A stretch of DNA of 64,000 nt from Cycloclasticus pugetii PS-1 (GTDB taxonomy: Bacteria; Pseudomonadota; Gammaproteobacteria; Methylococcales; Cycloclasticaceae): contig NZ_ARVU01000001.1 in the NCBI RefSeq assembly GCF_000384415.1, positions 1,860,001 to 1,924,000 of the forward strand, written 5' to 3'. Below the pieces are notes generated by a model. The model saw only the letters and a list, made by a program, of their open reading frames with translations, did no database searches and was not told the DNA's origin. The stretch's first letter is position 1. Each line of letters opens with the position of its first letter. A program made the position numbers and the translations under genes. Positions 18,245 to 27,834 of this stretch are shown piece after piece.

Positions 18245-19006
18245 TTATTTTTTATTCAACTTATTCCAAAGCCGTTGTGAACCATTGCTCAAATAGCTCT
18301 CACCTTGGTAGGTCTTATAAAATGCTAACTTGTCTTCATCACTCCACGTCTTAGCATGTCGTAATAAGGTATCTAAATCCCTATACATAGCTTGCTTCTT
18401 TGTCAGCACTTTTTTTACTTTTTCCAAGTCTATAACGCGTAAATCCACCCCACCTGCTGCTAATTGCTTTGCGAAAACATGCTTTGGATATAAACAGTTA
18501 TGCTGAAACTTATGCTTATGCATGCTATGGAGTAGTTCAGCCAGTTTTTCAAATAGTGCCGTTTTTTGTTGTTCGTTTGCTAACAGTGCCGAGCCCATCC
18601 TATAGTCTTCGGACGATAGCGGAGCATAGCCAGACAATTCCTCGGTCATAATAAAAGCACGTTGATGCCCATCTTGCTTCCATTGTTCAAAAAAAACGAC
18701 TTCTAACGATGGAATATTATGCTGCTGAAAAGCACGAATAACATTGAATTCTCTAGCAAATGTGGAAAACCCTTTAATGGGGTGCCCCAGTGTACGCGTC
18801 ACATGGTCCTCTTGACGTTTTAAAAACACCCCGACTGAACCACCTAGCGGCAACTTTAACTCAACCCTAGAAACTCCGCTCCAACCACCTCGGCGGTAAT
18901 TAGGCTCTTCAAACCAATCTGCTTTCAGCGCCCATACTTTTTCATAACTGTCTAAGTCATTAAAAACGAGTATGTCCCGCCATTTTTCAGCTATATAATG
19001 TTTCAT
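18245..19006 (-). CDS. InaA-family LPS kinase-like protein (WapQ-like)
   Basis: This 253-residue soluble protein has the lipopolysaccharide kinase (Kdo/WaaP) fold: N-lobe with FLKRQEDHV near 60, a FAREFNVIRAF helix, and hinge TEELSGY near 123. The catalytic loop reads FQHNCLYPKHVFA with no H-R-D aspartate in the usual place, as in other InaA proteins; the metal-binding VIDLEKV is present. It probably modifies or regulates the LPS core. It is divergent from the next kinase gene with only 23 bases between the two start codons. Confidence 0.72.
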   Translation of the reverse strand: MKHYIAEKWRDILVFNDLDSYEKVWALKADWFEEPNYRRGGWSGVSRVELKLPLGGSVGVFLKRQEDHVTRTLGHPIKGFSTFAREFNVIRAFQQHNIPSLEVVFFEQWKQDGHQRAFIMTEELSGYAPLSSEDYRMGSALLANEQQKTALFEKLAELLHSMHKHKFQHNCLYPKHVFAKQLAAGGVDLRVIDLEKVKKVLTKKQAMYRDLDTLLRHAKTWSDEDKLAFYKTYQGESYLSNGSQRLWNKLNKK

Positions 19007-19029
19007 TTGATCACCAACTTACACATCTA

Positions 19030-19848
19030 ATGTCCTCTAGGAAATCATTATATCGGTATATTTTTCACGGTACTCGATTAAATATAGTCCCCCAATACCG
19101 CTCCACTTTATCGACTATCGGGCTCAATGATGCATCGAACTGGCTAACGTTTAATACTGGTGAAACTTTATCATCAGGCAAAACCACCTGCCTAAAAATT
19201 ACTCTGCCAAGCAATCAAGGAGTTTTTTATTTCAAAAGGTATGTCTATAAAAAAAATCGCTGGGAATTTTTCTTACGCCGAAGCAAAGCCGCTAATGAGT
19301 CAATTAACTACCAACGTTTTAAGAATCTTGGCATTCCAACCATAGATACAATTGCCTTATATGAACAACGCTCCTTTGGTCGCTTAGATACTGCTTGCAT
19401 CGTGACAAAGGAACAACCTAATAGCATGCAATTAGATCACTTTTTCAAAAAAGTCCTGTTAAAAATGCCCAACAGTGAGCACAGACTTATACTTAATAGT
19501 CTTAAGGAACAATTATTCCAACAAATAAGAACCGCTCATGACACGGGGCTGTTTCATCTAGATCTCAAATGGCGGAATATCCTTATCCAACAAACAGGAC
19601 AGACTTACACACCTATATGGATAGATTGCCCTCGAGGCATTCAGCGTAAATTTTTTAATTACCGCCTTAAGGTGGCCGACTTAAGCGGCTTAGCCCGCAA
19701 AGCACTCTCCTTCTTTACCACCCAACAACTCTACAGAATGCTTTATTCTTACCTTGGTCCCTCCGCATCAAAAGCAGAGGCTAGAAAGCTGTTTTTGGAT
19801 ATTGCCAAGCATTTAAGCCGCCGCCCACCTAAAAAGATAACGCCTTAA
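19030..19848 (+). CDS. LPS core kinase-like protein (WapP-like)
   Basis: A 272-residue protein with a WaaP-superfamily kinase fold. It shows YFKRYVYKKNRWEFF near 67, the catalytic HLDLKWRNILI near 174 (intact aspartate and asparagine) and a metal-binding WIDCPRG near 195. In P. aeruginosa the neighbour of waaP with this HxDxxWRN loop is WapP, which phosphorylates core heptose. It is the only plus-strand gene in a minus-strand kinase block: 23 bases from the divergent InaA-like start, and overlapping the waaP stop by 4 bases, as if inverted in place. Confidence 0.72.
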   Translation: MSSRKSLYRYIFHGTRLNIVPQYRSTLSTIGLNDASNWLTFNTGETLSSGKTTCLKITLPSNQGVFYFKRYVYKKNRWEFFLRRSKAANESINYQRFKNLGIPTIDTIALYEQRSFGRLDTACIVTKEQPNSMQLDHFFKKVLLKMPNSEHRLILNSLKEQLFQQIRTAHDTGLFHLDLKWRNILIQQTGQTYTPIWIDCPRGIQRKFFNYRLKVADLSGLARKALSFFTTQQLYRMLYSYLGPSASKAEARKLFLDIAKHLSRRPPKKITP

Positions 19849-20648
19849 GCTTTTATCGGTTTAGCTTTTAAGACCCGTGCTTTTCTTTTTACTTCAGCCC
19901 AAAACTTTTTGTTCTCGGTTAATTCTTTAGTCGCTTTATTCCCAGTGTAGTGATGAATAAAGTAAAACAAATCCTGACGACTGAGGCCAAGATCCATACT
20001 TGAAAACCACAAAGCGGCCAAATCTTTTACTAACCAGCGCATCGGCGTTTTAGCTCTTATTTGTACCCGATGTAAGTCTATTAAATAAAGATCAACATCT
20101 TTATTGCCATTAAGGGCTTCAAGTTCATTCTCTTTCAATAAAAAATGGCAAATATACAAATCTCGATGATTAATGCCATTTTCATGCATTTTTCGCGTTA
20201 TGCTAGCCACACGTCTAATCAATGCTCGCTTTAATTTTAGCGAAGGCTTATCTACTGCCCAATTTGCACAGAAATCTTCTAAGCTTATGGCCGGTTCAAG
20301 TGACCGTGTTAGCACAAAGGATTCTTGCTCGGCGATATTCCACCCACGCCGCCCATAAGCTGCAAGTGTCATCGTCTTAATGCCAAGCTTTGTTAGAGCA
20401 CGAATGGCATCATATTCATTTTCGGCACCCAATATAGGTAACCGCCCCTGAATAATGTTTTTTAAAATCTCCCTCCAACCAACACCGTGGTGAATTTTTG
20501 CAAAGTAAAACGTCTCCTTAAGAAGAAACTTGAATGTTTTACGTCGTGCCACTTGTCGATACATTTCACCGTCAAGTGCCATTAACTGATCAAAGCTAGG
20601 GGTGTCGCCCCAGTCTTTTTGAAACTCTTCCGTTACTTCAAGTTTCAT
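19845..20648 (-). CDS. waaP: LPS core heptose(I) kinase WaaP
   Basis: WaaP phosphorylates O4 of the first heptose of the inner core, which is needed for outer-membrane stability. The 267-residue sequence matches the family in length and in the catalytic loop GINHRDLYICHFLL near residue 160 and LIDLHRVQIR near 187. It overlaps the end of waaG by 11 bases, as expected for the waaG-waaP pair. In Pseudomonas the gene is essential; that is family knowledge. Confidence 0.93.
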   Translation of the reverse strand: MKLEVTEEFQKDWGDTPSFDQLMALDGEMYRQVARRKTFKFLLKETFYFAKIHHGVGWREILKNIIQGRLPILGAENEYDAIRALTKLGIKTMTLAAYGRRGWNIAEQESFVLTRSLEPAISLEDFCANWAVDKPSLKLKRALIRRVASITRKMHENGINHRDLYICHFLLKENELEALNGNKDVDLYLIDLHRVQIRAKTPMRWLVKDLAALWFSSMDLGLSRQDLFYFIHHYTGNKATKELTENKKFWAEVKRKARVLKAKPIKA

Positions 20649-21771
20649 TCCGTTTCCTATTTATGACAGTTTCAATCGCCTCTACTGCTTTTTCAGGCAT
20701 GCTGTATAAGTCTTCTTTGTTTGCAAATGCTAATGCATGGTCACGCCGTTCATTGGTTTTACCATCCGTTAGCATGCTCACTAACTGTTCATTAAGTAAC
20801 TGCTGATTAAAGGGTGACGACATTACTGCACCTGCTTTAGACTGCGTAACATACTTTGCATAACCACACACATCCGTTACCAACATGGGTAGGCCTGCAA
20901 CCATTGCTTCTAAAATAACCGTTCCCGTATTCTCCTTACGCGCAGGATGTAACAGCAGATCAGCCGCTAATAAAAAATCAGGCACATCTGAGCGCCCTCC
21001 CATTAAGTGAACCCGTTCACTTACCTTGTTTTCTCGGGCCAAACGCTCATAGCTAGAAAGGTCATCTTCACCAACAACCATTAAAGACGTTTTACTCTTC
21101 AACCCTTCAGGTAACGCCGCTATTGCTTTTATCGCTCGGTCAACGCCCTTGGTTTTAAACCCAGTTCCAACCATCAAGACCATTAAATCTTGCTCAAGCA
21201 TGCCTAGCTGTTGACGAAAAGCTGCCCGCTTACGAAGTGCATCTAATGGTCTACGTCGGTTGATATCAATGCCTGGCGGTAACATCACTAACCTTTCAGC
21301 AGCAGTCTGGTAGTGCTTTTTAAACAGTGCCATTTGCACATCTGATATCATCAAACATACCGTACGACTGGGCGCTTTGAAAACAGCTTTTTCCACCCCA
21401 GCATAAAAACGATATCGTGGATTGAGTTTATTGAAAAACGACCGGGCAGAAAAGCGATCGATGTAACAAGGATCCGCGGCATAATACACATCAACACCGG
21501 GAATTTTATTAAAACCGATCACTGCCTCATACGATTGTTGCTCCAACCTTGATCTCAATTGCTGGTGAAAGTCAGCAACTTTGGCATGATTACTCCACCC
21601 CGAGGAACGCAACACAGAGACATTATAGCCAGCCTTTTGATCACCTTGCCATTCCATTACATACACATCAACTTGATAACCTTTCTCAAGGCAAATATCC
21701 GCAATACGCATAAAATCACGCGCTAGTCCGCCGTACGGGAAATACTTATAAAGTGCAAAAGCTAAACGCAT
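20638..21771 (-). CDS. waaG: LPS core glucosyl/GalNAc transferase WaaG (GT4)
   Basis: WaaG is a cytoplasmic, membrane-associated glycosyltransferase adding the first outer-core hexose to heptose II. The N-terminus reads LYKYFPYGGLARDFMRIA as in RfaG. The GT-B nucleotide-sugar motif HPARKENTGTVILEAM near 280 contains the E-x7-E pattern. Length 377 is normal. It starts the leftward waaG-waaP pair and diverges from msbA across 110 bases that must hold both promoters. Confidence 0.92.
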   Translation of the reverse strand: MRLAFALYKYFPYGGLARDFMRIADICLEKGYQVDVYVMEWQGDQKAGYNVSVLRSSGWSNHAKVADFHQQLRSRLEQQSYEAVIGFNKIPGVDVYYAADPCYIDRFSARSFFNKLNPRYRFYAGVEKAVFKAPSRTVCLMISDVQMALFKKHYQTAAERLVMLPPGIDINRRRPLDALRKRAAFRQQLGMLEQDLMVLMVGTGFKTKGVDRAIKAIAALPEGLKSKTSLMVVGEDDLSSYERLARENKVSERVHLMGGRSDVPDFLLAADLLLHPARKENTGTVILEAMVAGLPMLVTDVCGYAKYVTQSKAGAVMSSPFNQQLLNEQLVSMLTDGKTNERRDHALAFANKEDLYSMPEKAVEAIETVINRKRNET

Positions 21772-21881
21772 GGAAGCTGAAATAAAATCCTATTGAATTA
21801 AAATAATTTTACCCCTAAACACCCTACCAATGGTCAAACTATGCGTTAAAATGTTGGATTGTTAAGCGCAACGGTTAAACA

Positions 21882-23636
21882 TTGAACAAGCAAACTAAAA
21901 AAGCCCCATCAAGCACTAGCATTAAAATTTACTTAAGGTTGCTTGAATACGTTTGGCCTTATTGGAAACCTTTTTCCATTAGCCTCTTAGGGTTTCTCAT
22001 TTTCGCCCTCACGCAACCCGCTCTTGCTGCCTTGATGGAGTACTTAGTTGATTCATTACAGGCTGAAAATAGATCGGAAATTTACTGGGTACCTTTAGCA
22101 ACTATCTGTATTGTCTTTTTTAGAGGCATTGGCTCATTTTTAGGTAGTTATTACATTGCAAAAGTCGCTAACAACGTCGTACATAATTTACGTTGTGAAA
22201 TATTCAACAAATACACTGCCCTGCCTAACTCATATTTCGATGACCAAAACTCTGGGCACTTGCTCTCACGTGTTACCTATAACGTCTCTCAAGTCACATC
22301 TGCTGCAACAGATGCCATTAAGGTTGTGGTCAGAGAGGGCTTAACCATTATCGGTCTACTCGGCTATTTGTTGTACATGAACTGGGCTTTATCTTTAATC
22401 TTTTTAACCATTGCACCCATCATTGGCTTACTTGTAAGGTATGCCGGCAAGCGCTTTAAAGCCATTAGTAAACGCATTCAAACCTCAATGGGCGATATCA
22501 CCCATGTCTCGTCCGAGCTGATCAACAATTACCGCGTTGTTCGAAGCTTTGGTGGAGAAGACTACGAAAAAAAGCGTTTTAAAGAAGCCAGCTTTTCAAA
22601 CTTCAAACAAGCAATGAAAATGGTACAAACAGGTGCTATTAACACACCTGTCCTACAGCTTATTGTTGCGTCTGCCTTGGCCTTAATGATCTATTTAGCT
22701 TTATTGTTCATGACTAATGCAACTCCTGGGGAATTCATTGCTTACATCACTGCCGCCGGTTTAATGCCCAAACCCATCAGACAGCTTAGTGAAGTCAATG
22801 CAAACATTCAAAAAGGCATTGCTGGAGCAGAAAGTATTTTTGAAATCTTTGATACACAACCAGAACAAGACGATGGTGAATATAGTGTCAACAAGGTTAG
22901 CGGACACATTAAAATCAGAAACTTAGACTTCTCTTACCCAGGTACAAATAAAACCGTTCTGAAAAATATTAATATCGATATTAAACCAGGCATGATGGTT
23001 GCGTTAGTTGGTAGGTCCGGTAGCGGAAAAACAACGCTAGCAAACCTCATTCCTCGTTTCTACACACATCAACAAGGTGATATTTTGCTAGATGATGTCG
23101 ACATTAATCAATATACCCTTAAAAATCTAAGGCACCATATTTCTCTGGTTACTCAGAACATTACCCTCTTTAACGACACTATTGCCAATAACATCGCCTA
23201 CGGCACCCTTAAAAACACACCGCTAGACGAAATTAAACAAGCCGCTAGAGATGCAAATGCCGCAGAATTTATCGAACAACTGCCAAATGGTTGGGACACC
23301 TTAGTGGGGGAAAATGGGCTAAAGCTCTCTGGTGGTCAGCGTCAACGTATTGCAATTGCTAGGGCCTTACTAAAAAATGCCCCCATTCTCATTCTTGATG
23401 AAGCAACATCTGCTTTAGATACCGAATCAGAACAACTGATTCAAAATGCATTTGAAAAAGCCGTAAAAAACCGTACGACTATCGTCATAGCCCATAGGTT
23501 ATCAACCATTCAAAACGCCGATGAAATCTTAATTATGGATAAAGGTAAGATTATTGAATCTGGAACACATAGTACTTTGTTGGCAAACAACGGCGCTTAC
23601 ACAAAGCTTTTAAAAAACCAAGTGACTACCCCCTAG
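21882..23636 (+). CDS. msbA: Lipid A export ATP-binding/permease protein MsbA
   Basis: MsbA flips lipid A-core across the inner membrane. The 584-residue half-transporter has six membrane segments (about 30-310), then the ABC domain with Walker A GRSGSGKTT near 377, signature LSGGQRQR near 483, Walker B ILILDEATSALD near 503 and H-loop AHRLS. The start is TTG: it gives a standard MsbA N-terminus and no ATG exists before the first transmembrane region. It is followed 4 bases later by a membrane glycosyltransferase, so the next three genes may be cotranscribed with it. Confidence 0.93.
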   Translation: MNKQTKKAPSSTSIKIYLRLLEYVWPYWKPFSISLLGFLIFALTQPALAALMEYLVDSLQAENRSEIYWVPLATICIVFFRGIGSFLGSYYIAKVANNVVHNLRCEIFNKYTALPNSYFDDQNSGHLLSRVTYNVSQVTSAATDAIKVVVREGLTIIGLLGYLLYMNWALSLIFLTIAPIIGLLVRYAGKRFKAISKRIQTSMGDITHVSSELINNYRVVRSFGGEDYEKKRFKEASFSNFKQAMKMVQTGAINTPVLQLIVASALALMIYLALLFMTNATPGEFIAYITAAGLMPKPIRQLSEVNANIQKGIAGAESIFEIFDTQPEQDDGEYSVNKVSGHIKIRNLDFSYPGTNKTVLKNINIDIKPGMMVALVGRSGSGKTTLANLIPRFYTHQQGDILLDDVDINQYTLKNLRHHISLVTQNITLFNDTIANNIAYGTLKNTPLDEIKQAARDANAAEFIEQLPNGWDTLVGENGLKLSGGQRQRIAIARALLKNAPILILDEATSALDTESEQLIQNAFEKAVKNRTTIVIAHRLSTIQNADEILIMDKGKIIESGTHSTLLANNGAYTKLLKNQVTTP

Positions 23637-23640
23637 ACAC

Positions 23641-25191
23641 ATGAAGGAAAAAACCATTCACTCGTTAACAGCAGCGAATGAAATAACTCACGTTGAGTTA
23701 CGAAACCTTCTTATATTTACAGTCGTCATAAGTCTATTCTTATCATTATCACAACATATAGCTGATTCAGTAATAAATAGTGACGGAATACTCTATCTAT
23801 ACCTAGCATCACTCATTCAAGAAGGTGACTGGCAAAGTGCGACAAAAGCCTATAATTGGCTGTTTTACCCCTATCTAATCTCACAAATTTCCACACTCAC
23901 TACCCTTTCTTTAGAATATTCCGCCTATATTTTAAATGCTTTCTTAACAGCGCTGACCTGCGCTGTATTCATAATCATCGTAAAAGAATTTGCTGGTAAA
24001 AACAAAATACTCCTATATTGTGCCAGTCTCGTGATTTTATGTTACCCAAATTTAAATGAATACCGTAACATGGTGATTCGCGACCACGGTTATTGGGCAT
24101 TTTATTTACTAAGCGTTTACTTCTTCCTTCAAGCCTACAAAAAAACAACGCTAAGGGCCGTTATTTCATTAACTTTCTTCACTACTTTAGCTACTTTATT
24201 TAGGGTAGAAGGCATTATTTTTCTTCTTCTACCGCTGCTATTATTATTCCGTTCTGTTTCCTCAGCAGGCAAACTGACCATAGCAACCACTTTAATACTG
24301 CTAGTAACGTTACTTAGCACCCTCATCTATAGTCATAACTATGAACACATAAACCTTAGGGGCTTTACAAAATTCGATCAAATTGAACATATATTAAGCT
24401 CATTCGGTACAAGCGTTTCATCCGCTTTAAATTCAACTGAAAAATTCATTAACACCCTTTCCCCTCAAGGCTTTTCCAATGATTATGCCTTTGCTGTTCT
24501 TGCCTTTCTTTTCATACTTATTTTACTGACTGAAATTGTTTCCGCGACAAGTCCTCTTTATGCCATTTTCTTAGTTCCCGCACTTTTCTTCAGTAGAACC
24601 ACTGTAAACCATCAAGTTATACGTCCTTGGGCTTACTTAATAGCGATTCATATTATTATATTAGTTGGCTTTTTATCATCCAGATACTTTCTTGCTGGAA
24701 GGTACCCAATCCCACTAGCTCTAACGCTCATCATTCCCTTACCTTTTTTGCTTCAACTAGCTTATCAACAACTACAAAAAAAAGCTTTTTCACCAATTCA
24801 AGCTAACATTGTAAAAATTACAACAGTGCTTTTTATCATCTTAACTCTTGATAGCCTAATATCGACCGGCGCAAGCAAAGCGTATCTGAAAGATGCTGGA
24901 CAATGGATTGCTGCTTCAAATAAAAACCAAGACATCTCGTTATTTACCAACGATCAATTTGTCAGCTTCTACTCTGGTCATCAGAATGGGAAACGAATTA
25001 GAGAACCGCGCTTTAAAGCTGTTATTCAAAAAATAAACAATGGAAAATTAAATCAATTTGACCTTTTAGCTATACAAGTAAGCCGAAAAAACACCACCGG
25101 GGTCTCAACCTTGCTTAATTCATTAAAGACAAAACCAGTAAAGATTTTTAACAACCGTAAGGGTGATAGCGTTTTAATTTTTAAACAATAA
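23641..25191 (+). CDS. Polytopic membrane glycosyltransferase, GT39/PMT-like
   Basis: The 516-residue protein has 10-12 hydrophobic segments and a short soluble C-terminal part. An acidic residue in the first periplasmic loop (NSDGILYLYLASL near 42) and RDHGYWAFYLLSVYF near 145 resemble polyprenyl-phosphate-dependent mannosyl/arabinosyl transferases (GT39/GT83 fold). It would move a sugar from an undecaprenyl-phosphate donor onto a periplasmic acceptor. Following msbA by 4 bases, and followed by an acyltransferase, it may decorate LPS after flipping. It is not WaaL, whose motifs I do not see. Exact donor and acceptor cannot be read. Confidence 0.6.
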   Translation: MKEKTIHSLTAANEITHVELRNLLIFTVVISLFLSLSQHIADSVINSDGILYLYLASLIQEGDWQSATKAYNWLFYPYLISQISTLTTLSLEYSAYILNAFLTALTCAVFIIIVKEFAGKNKILLYCASLVILCYPNLNEYRNMVIRDHGYWAFYLLSVYFFLQAYKKTTLRAVISLTFFTTLATLFRVEGIIFLLLPLLLLFRSVSSAGKLTIATTLILLVTLLSTLIYSHNYEHINLRGFTKFDQIEHILSSFGTSVSSALNSTEKFINTLSPQGFSNDYAFAVLAFLFILILLTEIVSATSPLYAIFLVPALFFSRTTVNHQVIRPWAYLIAIHIIILVGFLSSRYFLAGRYPIPLALTLIIPLPFLLQLAYQQLQKKAFSPIQANIVKITTVLFIILTLDSLISTGASKAYLKDAGQWIAASNKNQDISLFTNDQFVSFYSGHQNGKRIREPRFKAVIQKINNGKLNQFDLLAIQVSRKNTTGVSTLLNSLKTKPVKIFNNRKGDSVLIFKQ

Positions 25192-25199
25192 AATTATTT

Positions 25200-26654
25200 A
25201 TGCTCTTTAATAGCTACGAATTTATTTTTGCTTTTCTACCCGTGTCAGTCATGGTCTTTATTCTATGTCAGCGGGTTGGCAACAAGGAGCTGACATCACT
25301 TTGGCTTATTGCATGCTCACTTTTCTTCTATGGCTGGTGGAACCCAAGCTATTTACCTTTAATTCTTCTTTCAATTTTCGTTAACTTCAGTCTTGCTAAG
25401 AAAATACTTTCTTTAAATACAAGCAATAACGCACTATCTTCAAAACTCTTTTTATTACTGGGCATTAGCCTAAACCTAGTCTTATTGGGCTACTTTAAAT
25501 ATGCTAACTTTTTTATTGAAAATATTAATGCAGTCATCGATACAGAACATTCCACACTGAATATAGTCCTTCCTCTAGCAATTTCATTTTTCACCTTCCA
25601 ACAAATAACTTATTTGGTTGATACATATAAGAAAGAAGTTGAGTCTCATAGAGTTTTAGATTACCTGCTTTTTGTTACATTCTTCCCACAATTAATTGCA
25701 GGCCCTATCGTTCATCATAAAGAGATGATGCCGCAGTTTTCCAACCCAAAATTTTTAATACTCAACACATCAAACATTGCCAAAGGCCTCTCTATTTTCA
25801 GCTTAGGTTTGTTTAAAAAAGTAATTATCGCCGATTATTTCGCTTCTCTCGCTAACCCTATCTTTAATCAGGCTAGCGCTGATATGATTGCCAACTCAAC
25901 CACAGCTTGGACAGGGGCAATAGCATACACATTACAACTATATTTTGACTTTTCAGGGTATAGTGATATGGCAATAGGTTTAGCCTTAATATTTGGCATT
26001 ACACTTCCATATAATTTCAACTCTCCATACAAAGCAAAAAATATCATAGATTTTTGGAGGCGTTGGCACATGACCCTTTCACGCTTCCTAAAAGATTATG
26101 TTTATATCCCGTTAGGTGGAAATAAAAAAGGTGATGCAAGACGTTATATCAATTTGATGATAACGATGCTTCTAGGAGGCCTGTGGCATGGTGCAGGGTG
26201 GACTTTTATACTTTGGGGTCTGTTGCACGGAATATATTTGACCCTTAACCACAGCTGGCAAACACTAGTAAACTCAAAGCCTCATCGCTTAAGTTTCCTC
26301 TCCTCAACTTTTGGAAGGTTATTAACATTTCTTTCTATTGTTCTTGCTTGGGTTATATTTCGTTCAGAAAATATACCTACCGCTATCAATATCATCCAGC
26401 AAATGCTTATTATCAATCCCGAAGGCTTCAGCCAACATCTCGAATCAATCTCTTCACTTATAATTGGACTCTTTTTAGTATGGTTTGCACCCAACAGTAA
26501 CGATATTTTTTCTAATAAAGTCAAACCTGACGTTTACCGGCTTGACTACCGCTGGCATCCAAGTAAAGCGTCAGCATTAACCTTCTCCATCATCGGCTTT
26601 ATTTCGGTTATCTATTTAGCTAGAGCTCAAGAATTCTTATACTTTCAATTTTAA
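25200..26654 (+). CDS. MBOAT family O-acyltransferase (AlgI-like)
   Basis: The 484-residue inner-membrane protein has about ten membrane segments and the AlgI/DltB signatures: DFWRRWHMTLSRFLKDYVY near 285 and the catalytic histidine in GGLWHGAGWTFILWG near 328. MBOAT proteins pass acyl groups, often acetyl, across the membrane for O-acylation of polysaccharides. It lies 8 bases after the glycosyltransferase and 1 base before an SGNH-like gene, which is the usual two-component pairing (AlgI with AlgJ/AlgX). The substrate is likely a surface glycan, perhaps LPS given the location. Confidence 0.88.
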   Translation: MLFNSYEFIFAFLPVSVMVFILCQRVGNKELTSLWLIACSLFFYGWWNPSYLPLILLSIFVNFSLAKKILSLNTSNNALSSKLFLLLGISLNLVLLGYFKYANFFIENINAVIDTEHSTLNIVLPLAISFFTFQQITYLVDTYKKEVESHRVLDYLLFVTFFPQLIAGPIVHHKEMMPQFSNPKFLILNTSNIAKGLSIFSLGLFKKVIIADYFASLANPIFNQASADMIANSTTAWTGAIAYTLQLYFDFSGYSDMAIGLALIFGITLPYNFNSPYKAKNIIDFWRRWHMTLSRFLKDYVYIPLGGNKKGDARRYINLMITMLLGGLWHGAGWTFILWGLLHGIYLTLNHSWQTLVNSKPHRLSFLSSTFGRLLTFLSIVLAWVIFRSENIPTAINIIQQMLIINPEGFSQHLESISSLIIGLFLVWFAPNSNDIFSNKVKPDVYRLDYRWHPSKASALTFSIIGFISVIYLARAQEFLYFQF

Positions 26655-26655
26655 T

Positions 26656-27813
26656 ATGCAATATAAGCAATACCTTTTAATTTTTCTTAGTCTATTTTTT
26701 CTACTTTGCTTGTCTGCCCTATCACTCTCTTTTTACGCCAACCCATACGATATAGACTCTTTTTTGTCTCCAAAAGGCTCCATTAGTTATTTTGGAGGGA
26801 CAAGAACAGCTAAAGCAGTTCATATTGTTAAAGGTGATTACGATGCTTTTATTTTGGGTTCATCACGCTCAGAAATCGGCATTAACCCTAGACACCGACT
26901 TTGGGGCTCACTCAAAGCATATAATGCATCGTTAGCTGGTAGTAACTTTATAGAAACACATAAAGTATTCCAGACCATTATCAAGCACAAGCAACCTAAA
27001 TTAATCATGCTTGCTCTCGATTACGGCCTTTTTTCCGAAGCACGTTCAACCAGCGCAGATTTCACTCTCTCTAGATTTGACGATTCAAACAACGCTTTCT
27101 CATCATTTTTCAAAGAGCATTTCAGCAAAGAGTCTATCGAAAAATCATTTCGAACCTTAAAGTACACCGCAAAAGGATTACCCGCTAAACATAAGCAAGG
27201 CCAAAAGTTAGGCGAACTCACTTTTTCAGATACGATTGATAACGGTGAGCAGCACGAACTAATTCTCAATACCCTAGAAAAAAAAGTCATCAATAATAAT
27301 GAAACTTATTCTTCAAAGGGCTATTCCAGTGATAGGTTAAGATTATTAAAAGAGTTAATAAAAACCTGCCTTGATCATGAGATTAACCTTATGATCGTTA
27401 TTTCACCGGTCCATACTCTACAATTAATGACTTTTAAACAAATGGGCATATGGGAGAACTTTCTTACTTGGAAACAGGAGATCGTCTCTCTAACAAGCGC
27501 CCCCAATAATATTCCTCTTTACGATTTTACTGATTTAAGCACGGTTATATCTGAAACCGTTCCAACCGAGAAAACATCAACACCGATGAAATGGTTTTGG
27601 GAAACATCTCATTACAAAGAATCGATGGGCGATCTCATCTTAAGTAGAGTCATGGCACCATCATCGCCAATAGAGCCAAGCTTTGGCGTCAAATTAACAA
27701 GTGAGAATATTGATTTTGAAATTGCCAAACAACGTATCAAATTAGAGGAGTACGAACAAAAAAATAGCGAGTTATACTCAACGGTTCTTTCATTAATAAA
27801 ACCGAACAGCTAA
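26656..27813 (+). CDS. SGNH-like periplasmic partner of the MBOAT acyltransferase
   Basis: A 385-residue protein with one N-terminal membrane anchor (about 5-28) and a periplasmic domain. It carries an SGNH-like nucleophile block FILGSSRSEIGINP near residue 75, a block with Asn (YNASLAGSN near 97) and a C-terminal HY element (WETSHYKESMGDLIL near 315) that supplies the histidine. These features match acyltransferase partners related to AlgJ/AlgX/DltD. It follows the MBOAT gene by one base. The last 40 residues look like a charged coiled-coil tail. It probably completes acyl transfer to a glycan in the periplasm. Confidence 0.65.
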   Translation: MQYKQYLLIFLSLFFLLCLSALSLSFYANPYDIDSFLSPKGSISYFGGTRTAKAVHIVKGDYDAFILGSSRSEIGINPRHRLWGSLKAYNASLAGSNFIETHKVFQTIIKHKQPKLIMLALDYGLFSEARSTSADFTLSRFDDSNNAFSSFFKEHFSKESIEKSFRTLKYTAKGLPAKHKQGQKLGELTFSDTIDNGEQHELILNTLEKKVINNNETYSSKGYSSDRLRLLKELIKTCLDHEINLMIVISPVHTLQLMTFKQMGIWENFLTWKQEIVSLTSAPNNIPLYDFTDLSTVISETVPTEKTSTPMKWFWETSHYKESMGDLILSRVMAPSSPIEPSFGVKLTSENIDFEIAKQRIKLEEYEQKNSELYSTVLSLIKPNS

Positions 27814-27834
27814 AACTCGTTTTTTACATTAAAT

